From: an uncultured Cyclobacteriaceae bacterium
GTDB taxonomy: Bacteria; Bacteroidota; Bacteroidia; Cytophagales; Cyclobacteriaceae
Length of the DNA stretch: 64,000 nt
NCBI GenBank assembly: GCA_905479015.1
Contig: CAJQKV010000005.1
Span: 1-64,000 of the forward strand
Direction of reading: 5' to 3'
This document shows positions 18,278 to 27,571 of the stretch, one piece after another (within the stretch, counting starts at the first letter, position 1; the number at the start of each line of letters is the position of its first letter). Position numbers and translations under genes: made by a program. Below the pieces are notes generated by a model. It was not told where the DNA came from and did no database searches. It was given only the letters and a program-made list of their open reading frames with translations.

Positions 18278-18474
18278 ATAAATAAAGAGGACATAATTAG
18301 GGCTTATTTGCATCTAAACAAAGGGAAGAAATTGAAGGAATTAAAGTCAAAGTAATTTTTTTTATAGGCAGCTCATGGGATTTACTAAGCGACAGAAGCC
18401 CCAGTGGTGATCGCTTACTTTTAGCGTGAGTATTTGCTTCCTACTAATTTTTAGTTTTAGATCTACTTAATGAT

Positions 18475-18482
18475 TAATTTTG
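18475..18482 (+). promoter_or_regulatory. Candidate -7 promoter box for uvrA
   Basis: TAATTTTG fits the Bacteroidota -7 consensus TAnnTTTG exactly and lies 26 bases before the uvrA start. No clear -33 TTTG is present at the usual distance. The rest of the 18278-18508 gap shows nothing else. Confidence 0.5.
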
Positions 18483-18508
18483 CGCCTAATAATACCAAAT
18501 AATTTAAG

Positions 18509-21361
18509 GTGGCTAAAAAATTGAGCGAACAAGAACAAATTGAGGATGGGGTCATAGAAATAATTGGAGCACGTGAGCACAATTTAAAAGACATTCATTT
18601 GACCCTGCCCCGCAACAAATTGATCGTCATCACGGGAATCAGTGGGAGTGGAAAATCGTCCTTGGCTTTTGATACTCTTTATGCTGAGGGTCAGCGCCGG
18701 TACATGGAAAGCTTTTCAGCCTATGCGCGGTCTTTTATTGGCAACATGGAGCGGCCAGATGTAGATAAAATCAATGGATTAAGTCCGGTCATTGCCATTG
18801 AGCAAAAGACGACCTCACGAAACCCGAGATCCACCGTCGGTACCACAACTGAAGTATATGATTTCTTGCGATTGTTATTTGCACGAGCCGGAAAAGCCTA
18901 TTCCCATGTAACGGGTAAACTTATGATTAAGCAGTCGGAAGCCCAAATTCTGGATCAATTGTACCATCATTTCCAGGGGGAACGACTTACCTTGTTGGCA
19001 CCTGTTGTTAAAGGTAGGAAAGGACATTATCGAGAACTCTTCGAACAGATTAGAAAAATGGGCTATGCCAAAGTTCGTGTCAACGGCACCATTTTAGATT
19101 TGACGCCAAAGATGCAAGTAGATCGATACAAGACGCATGACATTGAAATTGTCATCGATCGCATGGTCATTGATGAAAAAGATCAAAAACGAGTCAACGA
19201 TTCTATTGGAACGGCGTTGAAGCAAGGCAATGGGGTCATGATGACCTTAGCAGAGACCGAAGAACTATCTTATTTCTCAAAAAACTTAATGGATCCCGAG
19301 ACCGGTCTGGCCTATGATGAACCTGCCCCCAATACTTTTTCTTTTAATTCTCCTTACGGCGCATGCGATCAGTGTCATGGTTTGGGGGTTATAGAAGAGA
19401 TTACAGAAACCGCGATCCTTCCCAATCCCTCATTGAGTATCAGTAGGGGAGGAATCTTGCCTTTGGGTATGTACAGAGACATTTGGATTTTTAAGAAGAT
19501 AGAAGCGATTCTTAAAAAAAATAAAATAAACATTACGACTCCAATTAAAGATATACCTCGACCGATATTGGATATTTTGCTTTACGGAGAATCCGAATCT
19601 ATTCAAGTAAGTTCTGTTAAATATCCGGGGACGGATTGGACGACTACTTTTGAAGGGATCATCAATTTTTTGAACAAACAGCGAGAAGAAGGATCTGAAA
19701 AAACACGTCAATGGGTACGAGATTTTACGGATATCAAGACCTGTGATACGTGTCAGGGCTTTCGCTTGAAAAAAGAATCTTTACATTTTAAAATAGCAGA
19801 TAAGCATATTGGGGAACTCTCAATGATGAACATCAACGTGCTAGATGAATGGTTTAAAAATGTGGAATCAAAATTAGATGAACGACAAAATATCATAGCC
19901 AAGGAGATCTTAAAAGAGATCCGAAAGCGGATTGGGTTTATGCTGAATGTAGGTTTAGATTATTTGGATTTAAATCGTCCTTTGAGGACTTTGTCAGGAG
20001 GAGAAGCTCAGCGCATTCGTTTGGCAACCCAAATAGGGACCCAGTTGGTTAGCGTTCTGTATATTTTAGATGAGCCCAGTATCGGACTTCATCAAAGAGA
20101 TAATACAAAACTCATCAAAGCGTTGCAAGAACTCAGGGATTTGGGAAATACGGTGATCGTAGTGGAGCATGACAAGGAAATGATGTTGGAATCTGATTTT
20201 ATCGTAGATGTAGGGCCAGGTGCAGGCAGATTTGGAGGACAAATTGTGGCTGCCGCACCGCCCATAGAATTTTTGAAAAAGAACACGAAAACGGCAAATT
20301 ATTTAAATGACAAACTCCGTATTGAAGTACCTAAAATACGTCGAAAGGGTACGGGAGATCAAATCATTTTGAAAGGGGCTTGCGGACATAATCTTAAAAA
20401 CGTCACGTTGAAATTAAGTTTGGGTAAGATGATTTGTATTACTGGTGTTTCGGGAAGCGGTAAATCAAGCTTGATTCATGAAACCCTCTATCCGATATTA
20501 AGAAAATATTTTTATAAGTCAAGAAAAGAACCTTTACCCTATGCATCCATAAAAGGGATGGATTATTTAGACAAGGTAATAGAAGTAGATCAATCACCTA
20601 TCGGTCGTACGCCAAGGTCTAATCCAGCGACCTACACCAGTGTTTTCACTGACATCAGGGCATTGTTTTGCGAATTACCTGAAGCTAAAATCAGAGGATA
20701 CAAGCCCGGTAGATTTTCCTTTAATGTAAAAGGAGGAAGATGCGAAACTTGTCAAGGGGGCGGCATGAGGGTCATTGAAATGGATTTTCTTCCAGATGTC
20801 TTGGTCGCTTGTGAGACGTGCAAGGGAAAAAGGTATAACCGGGAGACCTTGGAGGTTCGTTTTAGAGGTAAATCCATCTCTGACATGCTAGATATGACGG
20901 TAGAGGAGGCGGTAACTTTTTTTCAAAGTCAACCAAAAATATTAAGAAAGATCGAAATGTTGGATCAAGTAGGGTTGGGCTACATCACCTTAGGACAGCA
21001 CGCAACGACCCTTTCGGGAGGCGAGGCACAGCGGGTCAAGTTGGCCACTGAGTTGTCAAAAAAAGATACGGGTAAGACACTTTATATTCTAGATGAGCCA
21101 ACGACGGGATTGCACTTTCAAGACATAGGTCATTTATTAGATGTGCTGAACCGATTGGTAGATAAGGGAAATACCGTTTTGATTGTGGAACACAATATGG
21201 ACATTATTAAGGTAGCTGACGAAGTCATAGATTTAGGACCTGAAGGAGGAAACAAAGGGGGACATATTTTAATGACAGGTACCCCTGAGGAATTGACGAA
21301 GTGCAAGAACAGTCATACCGCTACTTATTTAAAGAATGAGTTAACTTTAAAGCGTGAGTAA
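18509..21361 (+). CDS. uvrA: Excinuclease ABC subunit A
   Basis: 950 residues, the normal UvrA length. Two ABC ATPase halves are present: Walker A GISGSGKSS (from residue 43) and GVSGSGKSS in the second half, with signatures LSGGEAQRIRLA and LSGGEAQRVKLA. The zinc-binding Cys pairs CDQCHG, CDTCQG, CETCQG and CETCKG are intact. It recognises bulky DNA lesions with UvrB in nucleotide excision repair. The start is GTG at 18509. Its stop overlaps the start of the sensor kinase gene by 8 bases, so the two are translated from one message. uvrC lies in the same window at 32041-33843 on the other strand. Confidence 0.98.
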   Translation: MAKKLSEQEQIEDGVIEIIGAREHNLKDIHLTLPRNKLIVITGISGSGKSSLAFDTLYAEGQRRYMESFSAYARSFIGNMERPDVDKINGLSPVIAIEQKTTSRNPRSTVGTTTEVYDFLRLLFARAGKAYSHVTGKLMIKQSEAQILDQLYHHFQGERLTLLAPVVKGRKGHYRELFEQIRKMGYAKVRVNGTILDLTPKMQVDRYKTHDIEIVIDRMVIDEKDQKRVNDSIGTALKQGNGVMMTLAETEELSYFSKNLMDPETGLAYDEPAPNTFSFNSPYGACDQCHGLGVIEEITETAILPNPSLSISRGGILPLGMYRDIWIFKKIEAILKKNKINITTPIKDIPRPILDILLYGESESIQVSSVKYPGTDWTTTFEGIINFLNKQREEGSEKTRQWVRDFTDIKTCDTCQGFRLKKESLHFKIADKHIGELSMMNINVLDEWFKNVESKLDERQNIIAKEILKEIRKRIGFMLNVGLDYLDLNRPLRTLSGGEAQRIRLATQIGTQLVSVLYILDEPSIGLHQRDNTKLIKALQELRDLGNTVIVVEHDKEMMLESDFIVDVGPGAGRFGGQIVAAAPPIEFLKKNTKTANYLNDKLRIEVPKIRRKGTGDQIILKGACGHNLKNVTLKLSLGKMICITGVSGSGKSSLIHETLYPILRKYFYKSRKEPLPYASIKGMDYLDKVIEVDQSPIGRTPRSNPATYTSVFTDIRALFCELPEAKIRGYKPGRFSFNVKGGRCETCQGGGMRVIEMDFLPDVLVACETCKGKRYNRETLEVRFRGKSISDMLDMTVEEAVTFFQSQPKILRKIEMLDQVGLGYITLGQHATTLSGGEAQRVKLATELSKKDTGKTLYILDEPTTGLHFQDIGHLLDVLNRLVDKGNTVLIVEHNMDIIKVADEVIDLGPEGGNKGGHILMTGTPEELTKCKNSHTATYLKNELTLKRE

Positions 21362-22379
21362 GCGTCAGCTTTATTGGATATTTCAAATAATAGGTTGGGC
21401 TCTATATGGGCTCATTCAACTCTTTCTATATAGTGTAGAATTTCAAATTACGCTTTCTTTTTTTTCGGGTCAGGTACTGCAAGTGGCTTTTATGGTTGGT
21501 GTGACCCACTTGTTCAGAAATTACATCATTCGAAATAATTGGATCGACGTCAAATGGGTAGCCTTGATTCCAAGGTTCATGATTGCAATGGTAGTTTTTT
21601 CGCTCGCTCATTATTTATTTATCATTCTTATTTCGTTCTTTTCAGGGAATTTGAATGGAATCCAAGAGTTTAATGTGCTCTATGTTTTGGCTAGTATGCT
21701 ACAATCTATGGGTTTATTTGGAGTTTGGTCTTTGATTTACCTCTCGTTTCTTTATTTTGAAAGATACAATAGATCGTTGAAGTATGAAGCTGCTATAAAA
21801 GAGATTGAATTAAATAATTTAAAGTCTCAGCTCAATCCCCATTTCATTTTTAATGCCCTTAACAGTATTCGAGCTTTGGTCCAAGAAGACCCCTTAAAAT
21901 CTAAAAAAGCCATCACACAACTATCCAATATTCTCCGAAATGTTTTGAAGGCCCAACCTCAAGAAACCATCGCTTTTAGCGAAGAGTTGGCTACCGTAAA
22001 GGATTATTTGGCGTTAGAAGCCATTAGATATGAAGAGCGAATAGAAATCAGTTATGAGATTGATAAGCATTCAAATTTTTTTCGCGTGCCCCCGTTGATG
22101 TTGCAAACTCTTGTGGAGAATGGGATTAAGCATGGAATTTCTAAACTTAAAAAAGGGGGTAAACTTGAATTGATTACCCAAAGAGTTGCGGAAGGGTTGC
22201 AGATTCAAATTAAAAATAGCGGAAAATTCATGGCCACAAAACAAAAAAAAAGTGGCTATGGTTTGCTAAACACAGAAAAAAGATTGAAATTAATTTATGG
22301 TGACCAAGCATCACTACAAATTGGTAACGAAAATGATCACACGGTCCTTACACAAATTATTATACCTGAACCTTTATGA
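21354..22379 (+). CDS. LytS/YehU-type sensor histidine kinase
   Basis: 341 residues. Four predicted membrane segments in the first ~135 residues are followed by the His_kinase domain with LKSQLNPHFIFNALNSIRAL (phospho-acceptor His163). A C-terminal HATPase region has the N box VENGIKHGI and a G-rich loop (KKSGYGLLNTEKRL). No extracytoplasmic sensor domain is visible, so the signal is probably sensed in the membrane. The start is GTG at 21354, inside the end of uvrA. Its stop overlaps the response regulator start (ATGA), so the pair is co-translated. Confidence 0.93.
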   Translation: MSKRQLYWIFQIIGWALYGLIQLFLYSVEFQITLSFFSGQVLQVAFMVGVTHLFRNYIIRNNWIDVKWVALIPRFMIAMVVFSLAHYLFIILISFFSGNLNGIQEFNVLYVLASMLQSMGLFGVWSLIYLSFLYFERYNRSLKYEAAIKEIELNNLKSQLNPHFIFNALNSIRALVQEDPLKSKKAITQLSNILRNVLKAQPQETIAFSEELATVKDYLALEAIRYEERIEISYEIDKHSNFFRVPPLMLQTLVENGIKHGISKLKKGGKLELITQRVAEGLQIQIKNSGKFMATKQKKSGYGLLNTEKRLKLIYGDQASLQIGNENDHTVLTQIIIPEPL

Positions 22380-23113
22380 GAGCAATAATTATTGACGATG
22401 AACGATTGGCCAGAAAAGAGCTAAATAATTTACTGGAAAATTATCCAGAGATTGAAATTGTAGATCAGGCAGTAAATGCGGATGAAGCGTTAGAAAAGAT
22501 CATACAGTTAGATCCAGAATTAATTTTTTTAGATATTCAAATGCCTGGAAAAACGGGGTTTGAGTTACTTGAAGAGCTTGAAAAAGTACCTAAAGTCATA
22601 TTTACTACTGCTTATGATGAGTTTGCCATAAAAGCTTTTGATGTGAATGCGCTAGACTATCTATTAAAACCGATCCAAGAAGAACGTTTAAAAGATGCTA
22701 TAAACAAGGTTTTGGCAGTCCAGGCAAGTGCTTTAGCTGAGCGAGCACAAGAAGGGGTGAGTGAAATCAAGGAACAATTAGGGATGAATGACCAAGTTTT
22801 TGTCAAGGATGGTGACCGATGTTGGTTTATAAGCTTGAAGGAAATTCGTCTTTTTGAATCTGATGGAAACTATATAAAAGTATACTTCAACAATGTTAAG
22901 CCCATGATCCATAAAAGCTTGAATGCCTTGGATGAAAAGTTGGATGAAAGAAGCTTTTTTAGAGCGAGCAGAAAGCATATTATTAACCTCAGTTGGATAG
23001 AAACTATTGAAACGTGGTTTAATGGGGGATTATTGGTTCAGCTGAAGGGTGGAGAAAAGGTAGAAGTAAGTCGACGACAGGCGGCTCGATTTAAAGAGAA
23101 GATGAGTTTATAG
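22376..23113 (+). CDS. LytTR family response regulator
   Basis: 245 residues. The receiver domain has the acidic pair DDE (7-9), phospho-acceptor Asp53 (FLDIQMPG) and Lys98 (DYLLKPI). The C-terminal LytTR DNA-binding domain (about 140-243) contains FESDGNYIKVYF and FFRASRKHIINL, typical of the family. It pairs with the kinase immediately upstream. Targets cannot be read from the sequence. The next gene converges 5 bases away with no visible terminator. Confidence 0.95.
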   Translation: MRAIIIDDERLARKELNNLLENYPEIEIVDQAVNADEALEKIIQLDPELIFLDIQMPGKTGFELLEELEKVPKVIFTTAYDEFAIKAFDVNALDYLLKPIQEERLKDAINKVLAVQASALAERAQEGVSEIKEQLGMNDQVFVKDGDRCWFISLKEIRLFESDGNYIKVYFNNVKPMIHKSLNALDEKLDERSFFRASRKHIINLSWIETIETWFNGGLLVQLKGGEKVEVSRRQAARFKEKMSL

Positions 23114-23118
23114 AAGGG

Positions 23119-24267
23119 TCATGACGTAGGATAAAATAGGCGGGCACAGATATCATCGCTGATAAGAAACCCTTCAAAAGTCAGCTTGAGCTTATTTAAG
23201 TCTAAAAAAGCGAAACCTTCCGAGCAGAGTTGGTCAATCAATACAAGGTGTTCGTTTTTAATATCCCTGTGGAATTTTTTTTCAAATTGCTCAAAATCAA
23301 GGCCAAAATGAGTTCTCAATCGCGTCATGATGTATTCATTCATTTTTTCCGTTAACGAGAGCGCCTCTACGACCGGATGGGCCCTACCGGTATCCAGTTG
23401 TTTTAAATACAGTTGATTGTTGCTGATGTTATGACTTCGATTATCACCATCAAAAGAATGTGCCCCAGGTCCAATCCCTAGATAAGGGTTTTGAAGCCAA
23501 TAAGAAGTATTGTGCCGGGAAAAGTGCGCATTCTTTGTAAACGAAGAGATTTCATAATGTTCATATTGATATTTCGTTAATTCCTCATGAACGATTCTAT
23601 AATTTCTTTCGTAGTCAAGATCGGACGGGAAGGATCTTTTATTTTGGATCTTCCAATGACTAAAAACGGTTTTTTCCTCAATGATCAGTCCGTAGATAGA
23701 AAGATGTGGAAGATCCAAATTCAATAAGGTTTTTAAATCAGCTCTCAACGACGCGTCACTTGCCTCAGGAAGCGCAAACATGAGATCGGCAGAGATATTG
23801 TGAAACCCAGCTTGGCGTACCCAATCAATGCTTTTTAGGGCTTGATTTGCGTTGTGTGATCTATTCAGCACCTTTAATACCTTATCATTAAAAGTTTGAA
23901 TACCAATACTCAATCGATTGATGCCAGCGCGCTTCCAAAATTTGGCTTTGTCAGCATCGATGTCATCCGGATTGGCTTCTAAGGTTACCTCGGCAGATCG
24001 AGAAACATTATAATAGGTTGTGATCGTTTCCATTAGGGTATCTAGGGCCTTTTCTGTTAAGATGGACGGGGTACCTCCACCAAAATAAATCGTGTCAATA
24101 GGGCTTTTGGGAGTTGAACTCCTTAACCTCAATTCTTTGGCAAGTCCGTCAACCATACGATCCATAGGATCTAATTGCGTACTAAAATGGAAATCGCAAT
24201 AGTTACAGGCTTTTCGGCAAAAGGGGATATGTATGTAGAGTCCAGACAATTTTTTATAATCAAGCAA
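23119..24267 (-). CDS. hemW: HemW-type radical SAM heme chaperone
   Basis: 382 residues. IHIPFCRKACNYCDF carries the CX3CX2C iron-sulfur motif of radical SAM enzymes (Cys17, 21, 24), followed by YFGGGTPS and the SIGIQTF stretch characteristic of HemW/HemN-like proteins. The C-terminal HemN domain is present. HemW delivers heme and is often mislabelled oxygen-independent coproporphyrinogen oxidase. An in-frame TGA lies just upstream and no ATG precedes the Cys motif. The start is therefore the TTG at 24267 or a second TTG at 24249, which would give MSGLYIHIPFC. Confidence 0.93.
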   Translation of the reverse strand: MLDYKKLSGLYIHIPFCRKACNYCDFHFSTQLDPMDRMVDGLAKELRLRSSTPKSPIDTIYFGGGTPSILTEKALDTLMETITTYYNVSRSAEVTLEANPDDIDADKAKFWKRAGINRLSIGIQTFNDKVLKVLNRSHNANQALKSIDWVRQAGFHNISADLMFALPEASDASLRADLKTLLNLDLPHLSIYGLIIEEKTVFSHWKIQNKRSFPSDLDYERNYRIVHEELTKYQYEHYEISSFTKNAHFSRHNTSYWLQNPYLGIGPGAHSFDGDNRSHNISNNQLYLKQLDTGRAHPVVEALSLTEKMNEYIMTRLRTHFGLDFEQFEKKFHRDIKNEHLVLIDQLCSEGFAFLDLNKLKLTFEGFLISDDICARLFYPTS

Positions 24268-24390
24268 AAGTAATTGGATCGTGTCTCAAATCTCTCATTT
24301 GTATCTTAAGATATTAACAAATGCGGTCCTCCTCCTTTTTTTATTGAATCTGGGAATATTCAATTATGCTTCAGTTATTGATTTTATGGC

Positions 24391-24420
24391 TTGCTAAATG
24401 AAGGATTTTGAATAATTTTG
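24391..24420 (+). promoter_or_regulatory. Bacteroidota-type promoter for the DUF4271-hemD pair
   Basis: TTG (24391-24393), 19 bases, then TAATTTTG (24413-24420) matches the -33/-7 consensus of the phylum's primary sigma factor. Transcription would begin near 24427. Confidence 0.65.
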
Positions 24421-24477
24421 GGCGATGGTAGAGTTCATTTTACTAATGCAATTAATATTAGCCAACTCATTTTACGT

Positions 24478-25548
24478 GTGAGACGCTTATCATGCTTTCT
24501 TTTGACATTTGTTTTAGGCTCAATGACGGCCTTTGGGGGGGGAGATTCTGCCATCACTAAGAATATATCGGATCAGTTTGTTTGGATGGATCAAGTGGGG
24601 GATACTTTGGACTCAATATCAGGAATATATGCTCCTGCGCGCCTGGTTTTGCCTAAGGATCTGATCTTTAGTGAGTTATTGCTTCAAAACAGTCAGCCGA
24701 TGACTATTTGGATAAATGATCGATTAATGGCCTTGAACGTTTATACTTGCACCCTTCCAATAGGTCAAATCTATGCTGAAATCGACCAAGATTCGACCGT
24801 TTTAATAATTAGGGCAACCCAGGAAATAAAAGATTTACAAGGATATTTAATAGGCCTGAATGTGGCTTCTTTGTCCAGAGATTTAAATGGGACGAAAAAA
24901 GGGAACATTCAGCACGATTTTTTAATCGTGCAAGTACTGGTTCTGTTGTTAATTATCGGTCTTATCAAGAGGTTTGACCTTATTTTTCTTTTTAATTTAG
25001 TAAAAAAGCCCTTCAGTTTGCCATCTCGAGAATTGGAAAGCAGTTTTACATTTAAAGGGAGTTATAAATTAATCTTAAGGGTTAGTTTTTTATCCATCCT
25101 TTTGGGGATATCATATTGGTTTCTTGAAGATTACCAGCCCGACCAAAGTTATCCCTTAACAGAGAATTTAATGTCTTGGCTCATTTATTCATTTTATGCT
25201 TTAGGGCTATTGTTGATTAAATACACCGTGGTAGGTCTATTTGGATATTTGCATCAATTAAAATCATTGAGTCATTTTCAATTTTCCGTCTTTGTTAATT
25301 TTACAATGGGAATTTGTTTAATTTTTTTGATTTTCGTTAATTCACTTCTTTGGTTTTCATTCTATGAATCAAACGCATTGACAGAATTTTGGAATTATTA
25401 TTTTTTAGGTGCAATCATATTGTTTTACATCTATTTATCCTTTTATATGTCGTTGACAAAAGAGGTTAGAAAATTTCACATTATTGCATATCTTTGCAGT
25501 ACTGAATTTTTGGGCATTTTTTATATTGCCTTGATCTTAATAAAATAG
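24478..25548 (+). CDS. DUF4271 family membrane protein
   Basis: About 356 residues. A signal peptide (MRRLSCFLLTFVLGSMTAFG when started at GTG 24478) is followed by an extracytoplasmic part of ~120 residues and about six membrane segments in the C-terminal 220 residues. This layout, together with the position just before hemD, matches the DUF4271 family of Bacteroidota, whose function is unknown. The frame is open further upstream to a TTG at 24418. That codon overlaps the -7 promoter box, so the GTG is preferred. Confidence 0.75.
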   Translation: MRRLSCFLLTFVLGSMTAFGGGDSAITKNISDQFVWMDQVGDTLDSISGIYAPARLVLPKDLIFSELLLQNSQPMTIWINDRLMALNVYTCTLPIGQIYAEIDQDSTVLIIRATQEIKDLQGYLIGLNVASLSRDLNGTKKGNIQHDFLIVQVLVLLLIIGLIKRFDLIFLFNLVKKPFSLPSRELESSFTFKGSYKLILRVSFLSILLGISYWFLEDYQPDQSYPLTENLMSWLIYSFYALGLLLIKYTVVGLFGYLHQLKSLSHFQFSVFVNFTMGICLIFLIFVNSLLWFSFYESNALTEFWNYYFLGAIILFYIYLSFYMSLTKEVRKFHIIAYLCSTEFLGIFYIALILIK

Positions 25549-25590
25549 TTTTAATAATTTTTGTTATTTACCGTTTAGAACGAAAAGAAA

Positions 25591-26352
25591 TTGGAGGACC
25601 CTAAAAGAATCACAAAAGTCGGCAGTATCCTGGTTTCTCAACCCAAACCAAGTGGGGATAAATCGCCTTATTTTGGACTTGCTGAAAAGTACAATTTAAA
25701 GGTCGATTTTAGGCCATTCATTCAGATCAATCCAATTGATGTAAAGGACTTCAGAAGGCAAAAAATCAATATTTTAGATTTTAGCGCGGTAATCTTTACC
25801 AGTCGCAATGCGGTGGATCATTTTTTCAGGCTGGCTGCGGCGATGAAAGTGGAGACTCCTGCGGACATGAAATATTTTTGTGTTTCAGAACAAACGGCCA
25901 ACTATTTACAGAAGTATATTGTTATAAGAAAGCGAAAGATTTTCTCTGGCCAGCGTACGGCCAAAGATTTGATGGAACTGATAAAGAAGCACAAAACCGA
26001 AAAGTTTATCTTTCCTTGCTCAAGTATAAGGAAAAATGACATACCCAATTTCTTGAAAGAGAACGAGTTCACCTATGTTGAAGCCATTATTTATGAAACG
26101 GCTGCCAGTGACTTGTCAGATTTAGCAGACGTCAATTACGATATCATTGCCTTTTTTAGTCCTTCGGGCATTCAATCATTGTTAAAAAACTTTCCGGACT
26201 TCAAACAGAACAATACAAGAATTGCGGCCTTTGGGCCTACCACCGCAAAAGCGGTTACCGATGCGGGATTACTCTTAGACATTCAAGCCCCACATCCTAA
26301 TGCACCTTCGATGACAGGAGCACTCGAACATTATATAAAGAAAGCGAATTAA
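25591..26352 (+). CDS. hemD: Uroporphyrinogen-III synthase
   Basis: 253 residues. The SILVSQPKPSGDKSPYFGLAEKY opening, the FTSRNAVDHFFR stretch and the late IIAFFSPSGIQSLLKNF and IAAFGPTTAKAVTDAGL segments are characteristic of HemD. The enzyme closes and flips the linear tetrapyrrole to uroporphyrinogen III in heme synthesis. An in-frame TAG lies 13 bases upstream, leaving TTG at 25591 as the only credible start. It follows the DUF4271 gene by 42 bases in one transcript, and the heme-related hemW is just behind on the other strand. Confidence 0.92.
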   Translation: MEDPKRITKVGSILVSQPKPSGDKSPYFGLAEKYNLKVDFRPFIQINPIDVKDFRRQKINILDFSAVIFTSRNAVDHFFRLAAAMKVETPADMKYFCVSEQTANYLQKYIVIRKRKIFSGQRTAKDLMELIKKHKTEKFIFPCSSIRKNDIPNFLKENEFTYVEAIIYETAASDLSDLADVNYDIIAFFSPSGIQSLLKNFPDFKQNNTRIAAFGPTTAKAVTDAGLLLDIQAPHPNAPSMTGALEHYIKKAN

Positions 26353-26400
26353 ATACACAAAAAACAATGCGCTTCGGTCAATGTTATGGAGAGCGGAACA

Positions 26401-26425
26401 AAATTCTTAAAATCGTTAAGAATTT
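26401..26425. repeat. Perfect 10-bp inverted repeat upstream of porP
   Basis: AAATTCTTAA and TTAAGAATTT flank a 5-base spacer (AATCG). It lies 48 bases after hemD and 29 bases before the porP-like start. With no G/C-rich stem or T-run it is a weak terminator, so an operator for the secretion genes is possible. Confidence 0.5.
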
Positions 26426-26453
26426 GTGACGAGTTAATTATTTTGAGAAGTAC

Positions 26454-27425
26454 ATGAGGGATAGATTTATTTTAAATGCTTTGGGAATATTGGGAAGCAT
26501 CCTGCTTAGTTCGACCGTTCAGGCCCAAAATGATTCTTTTGTGAGTTATAGTATTATGAATCCGACTTTACACAATCCAGCGTGGGTAGGTAACGATCGG
26601 ATGGCTCATGCTATCTTGCAAGTGCGAAGTCAATGGACAGGTTATAAAACATCATTCGATGGAAAGGGAGGGGCACCGTCCTCTTTAGTGTTCAATATGT
26701 CGGTGCCGATCACCAATAAGTTCTCTGGTATTGGAGTATCCCTATTGAATGAAACGATGGGTCCAGTCAATAATATGGCCCTAAATTTACCGCTTTCCTA
26801 TAAAATTGATCTCAACGGATCTGAACTTATTTTGGGTTTGATGCCCGGGATCATTTCTCGATCTCAGAATTTCAATGAGCTTCGCTTCAATGATTCCAGA
26901 GATCCCTTAAATAAAATCGGAACTAAAGAGACACAAACTTTATTTAACTTAGCTGTGGGTGCCTTGTATTCCTTACCACGGAACAGTTATGTTGGATTAA
27001 GTGTTTCAAATCTTACGCAGCCGAAGTTCAATTATGGCTTATCAGGGCTCTCCAATAAGATGTTTACAAACTATACGCTCATGTTCGGTGCAATTAGGAC
27101 CCTAAAAAAGGGGTTAGAATTCAGACCAAATTTGGTTGTTAAAACAGATTTGAATACCTTAACTGTTGACTTGGGAGCCCAAGTTCAATATAACGCTAGA
27201 ATGTGGATGGGTGCTTCTTACAGGTGGTCAGAAGCTTTTGTTGTAATGGGGGGCTATAGTTTGATGGAAAAAAATAGATTAAAATTAGGTTTTGCTTTAG
27301 ATTTAGTTGTGCATAACAGTCAAGCGAAAAAGGCAACTTCTCAAGAGATTTATATAAGATACGATCTGTTAGATTTTGTTTTAGGAGGAAAGAAAAAAGT
27401 AAAAACACCCAGATTTATAAATTAA
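26454..27425 (+). CDS. PorP/SprF family type IX secretion outer-membrane protein
   Basis: 323 residues. A signal peptide (cleavage near VQAQ) is followed by the family opening FVSYSIMNPTLHNPAWVG. Alternating amphipathic strands of a beta-barrel include VPITNKFSGIGVSLLNETMGP and LSYKIDLNGSELILGLMPGI. PorP/SprF proteins work with the GldKLMN machinery in secretion or in attaching cargo to the surface. The position directly before gldK supports a core T9SS PorP and not a stray paralogue. The 146-base gap to gldK contains a second promoter, so the gene may be expressed separately. Confidence 0.88.
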   Translation: MRDRFILNALGILGSILLSSTVQAQNDSFVSYSIMNPTLHNPAWVGNDRMAHAILQVRSQWTGYKTSFDGKGGAPSSLVFNMSVPITNKFSGIGVSLLNETMGPVNNMALNLPLSYKIDLNGSELILGLMPGIISRSQNFNELRFNDSRDPLNKIGTKETQTLFNLAVGALYSLPRNSYVGLSVSNLTQPKFNYGLSGLSNKMFTNYTLMFGAIRTLKKGLEFRPNLVVKTDLNTLTVDLGAQVQYNARMWMGASYRWSEAFVVMGGYSLMEKNRLKLGFALDLVVHNSQAKKATSQEIYIRYDLLDFVLGGKKKVKTPRFIN

Positions 27426-27467
27426 TATGCTAAAATTCACATTGTTTTCAATTTATATTATTGAATT

Positions 27468-27500
27468 TTTGGTGACTAATTTATAATCAGTTTATATTTA
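27468..27500 (+). promoter_or_regulatory. Candidate promoter for gldKLMN
   Basis: TTTG (27468-27471), 21 bases, then TATATTTA (27493-27500; 7 of 8 with TAnnTTTG). It would give a leader of about 65 bases before the preferred gldK start. Confidence 0.45.
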
Positions 27501-27571
27501 AGGCTTAAATCACCATGCGTAAGATTGCATTAGACATTTATTATCATTCTTGCAGTTTTAAGAAATTTATT

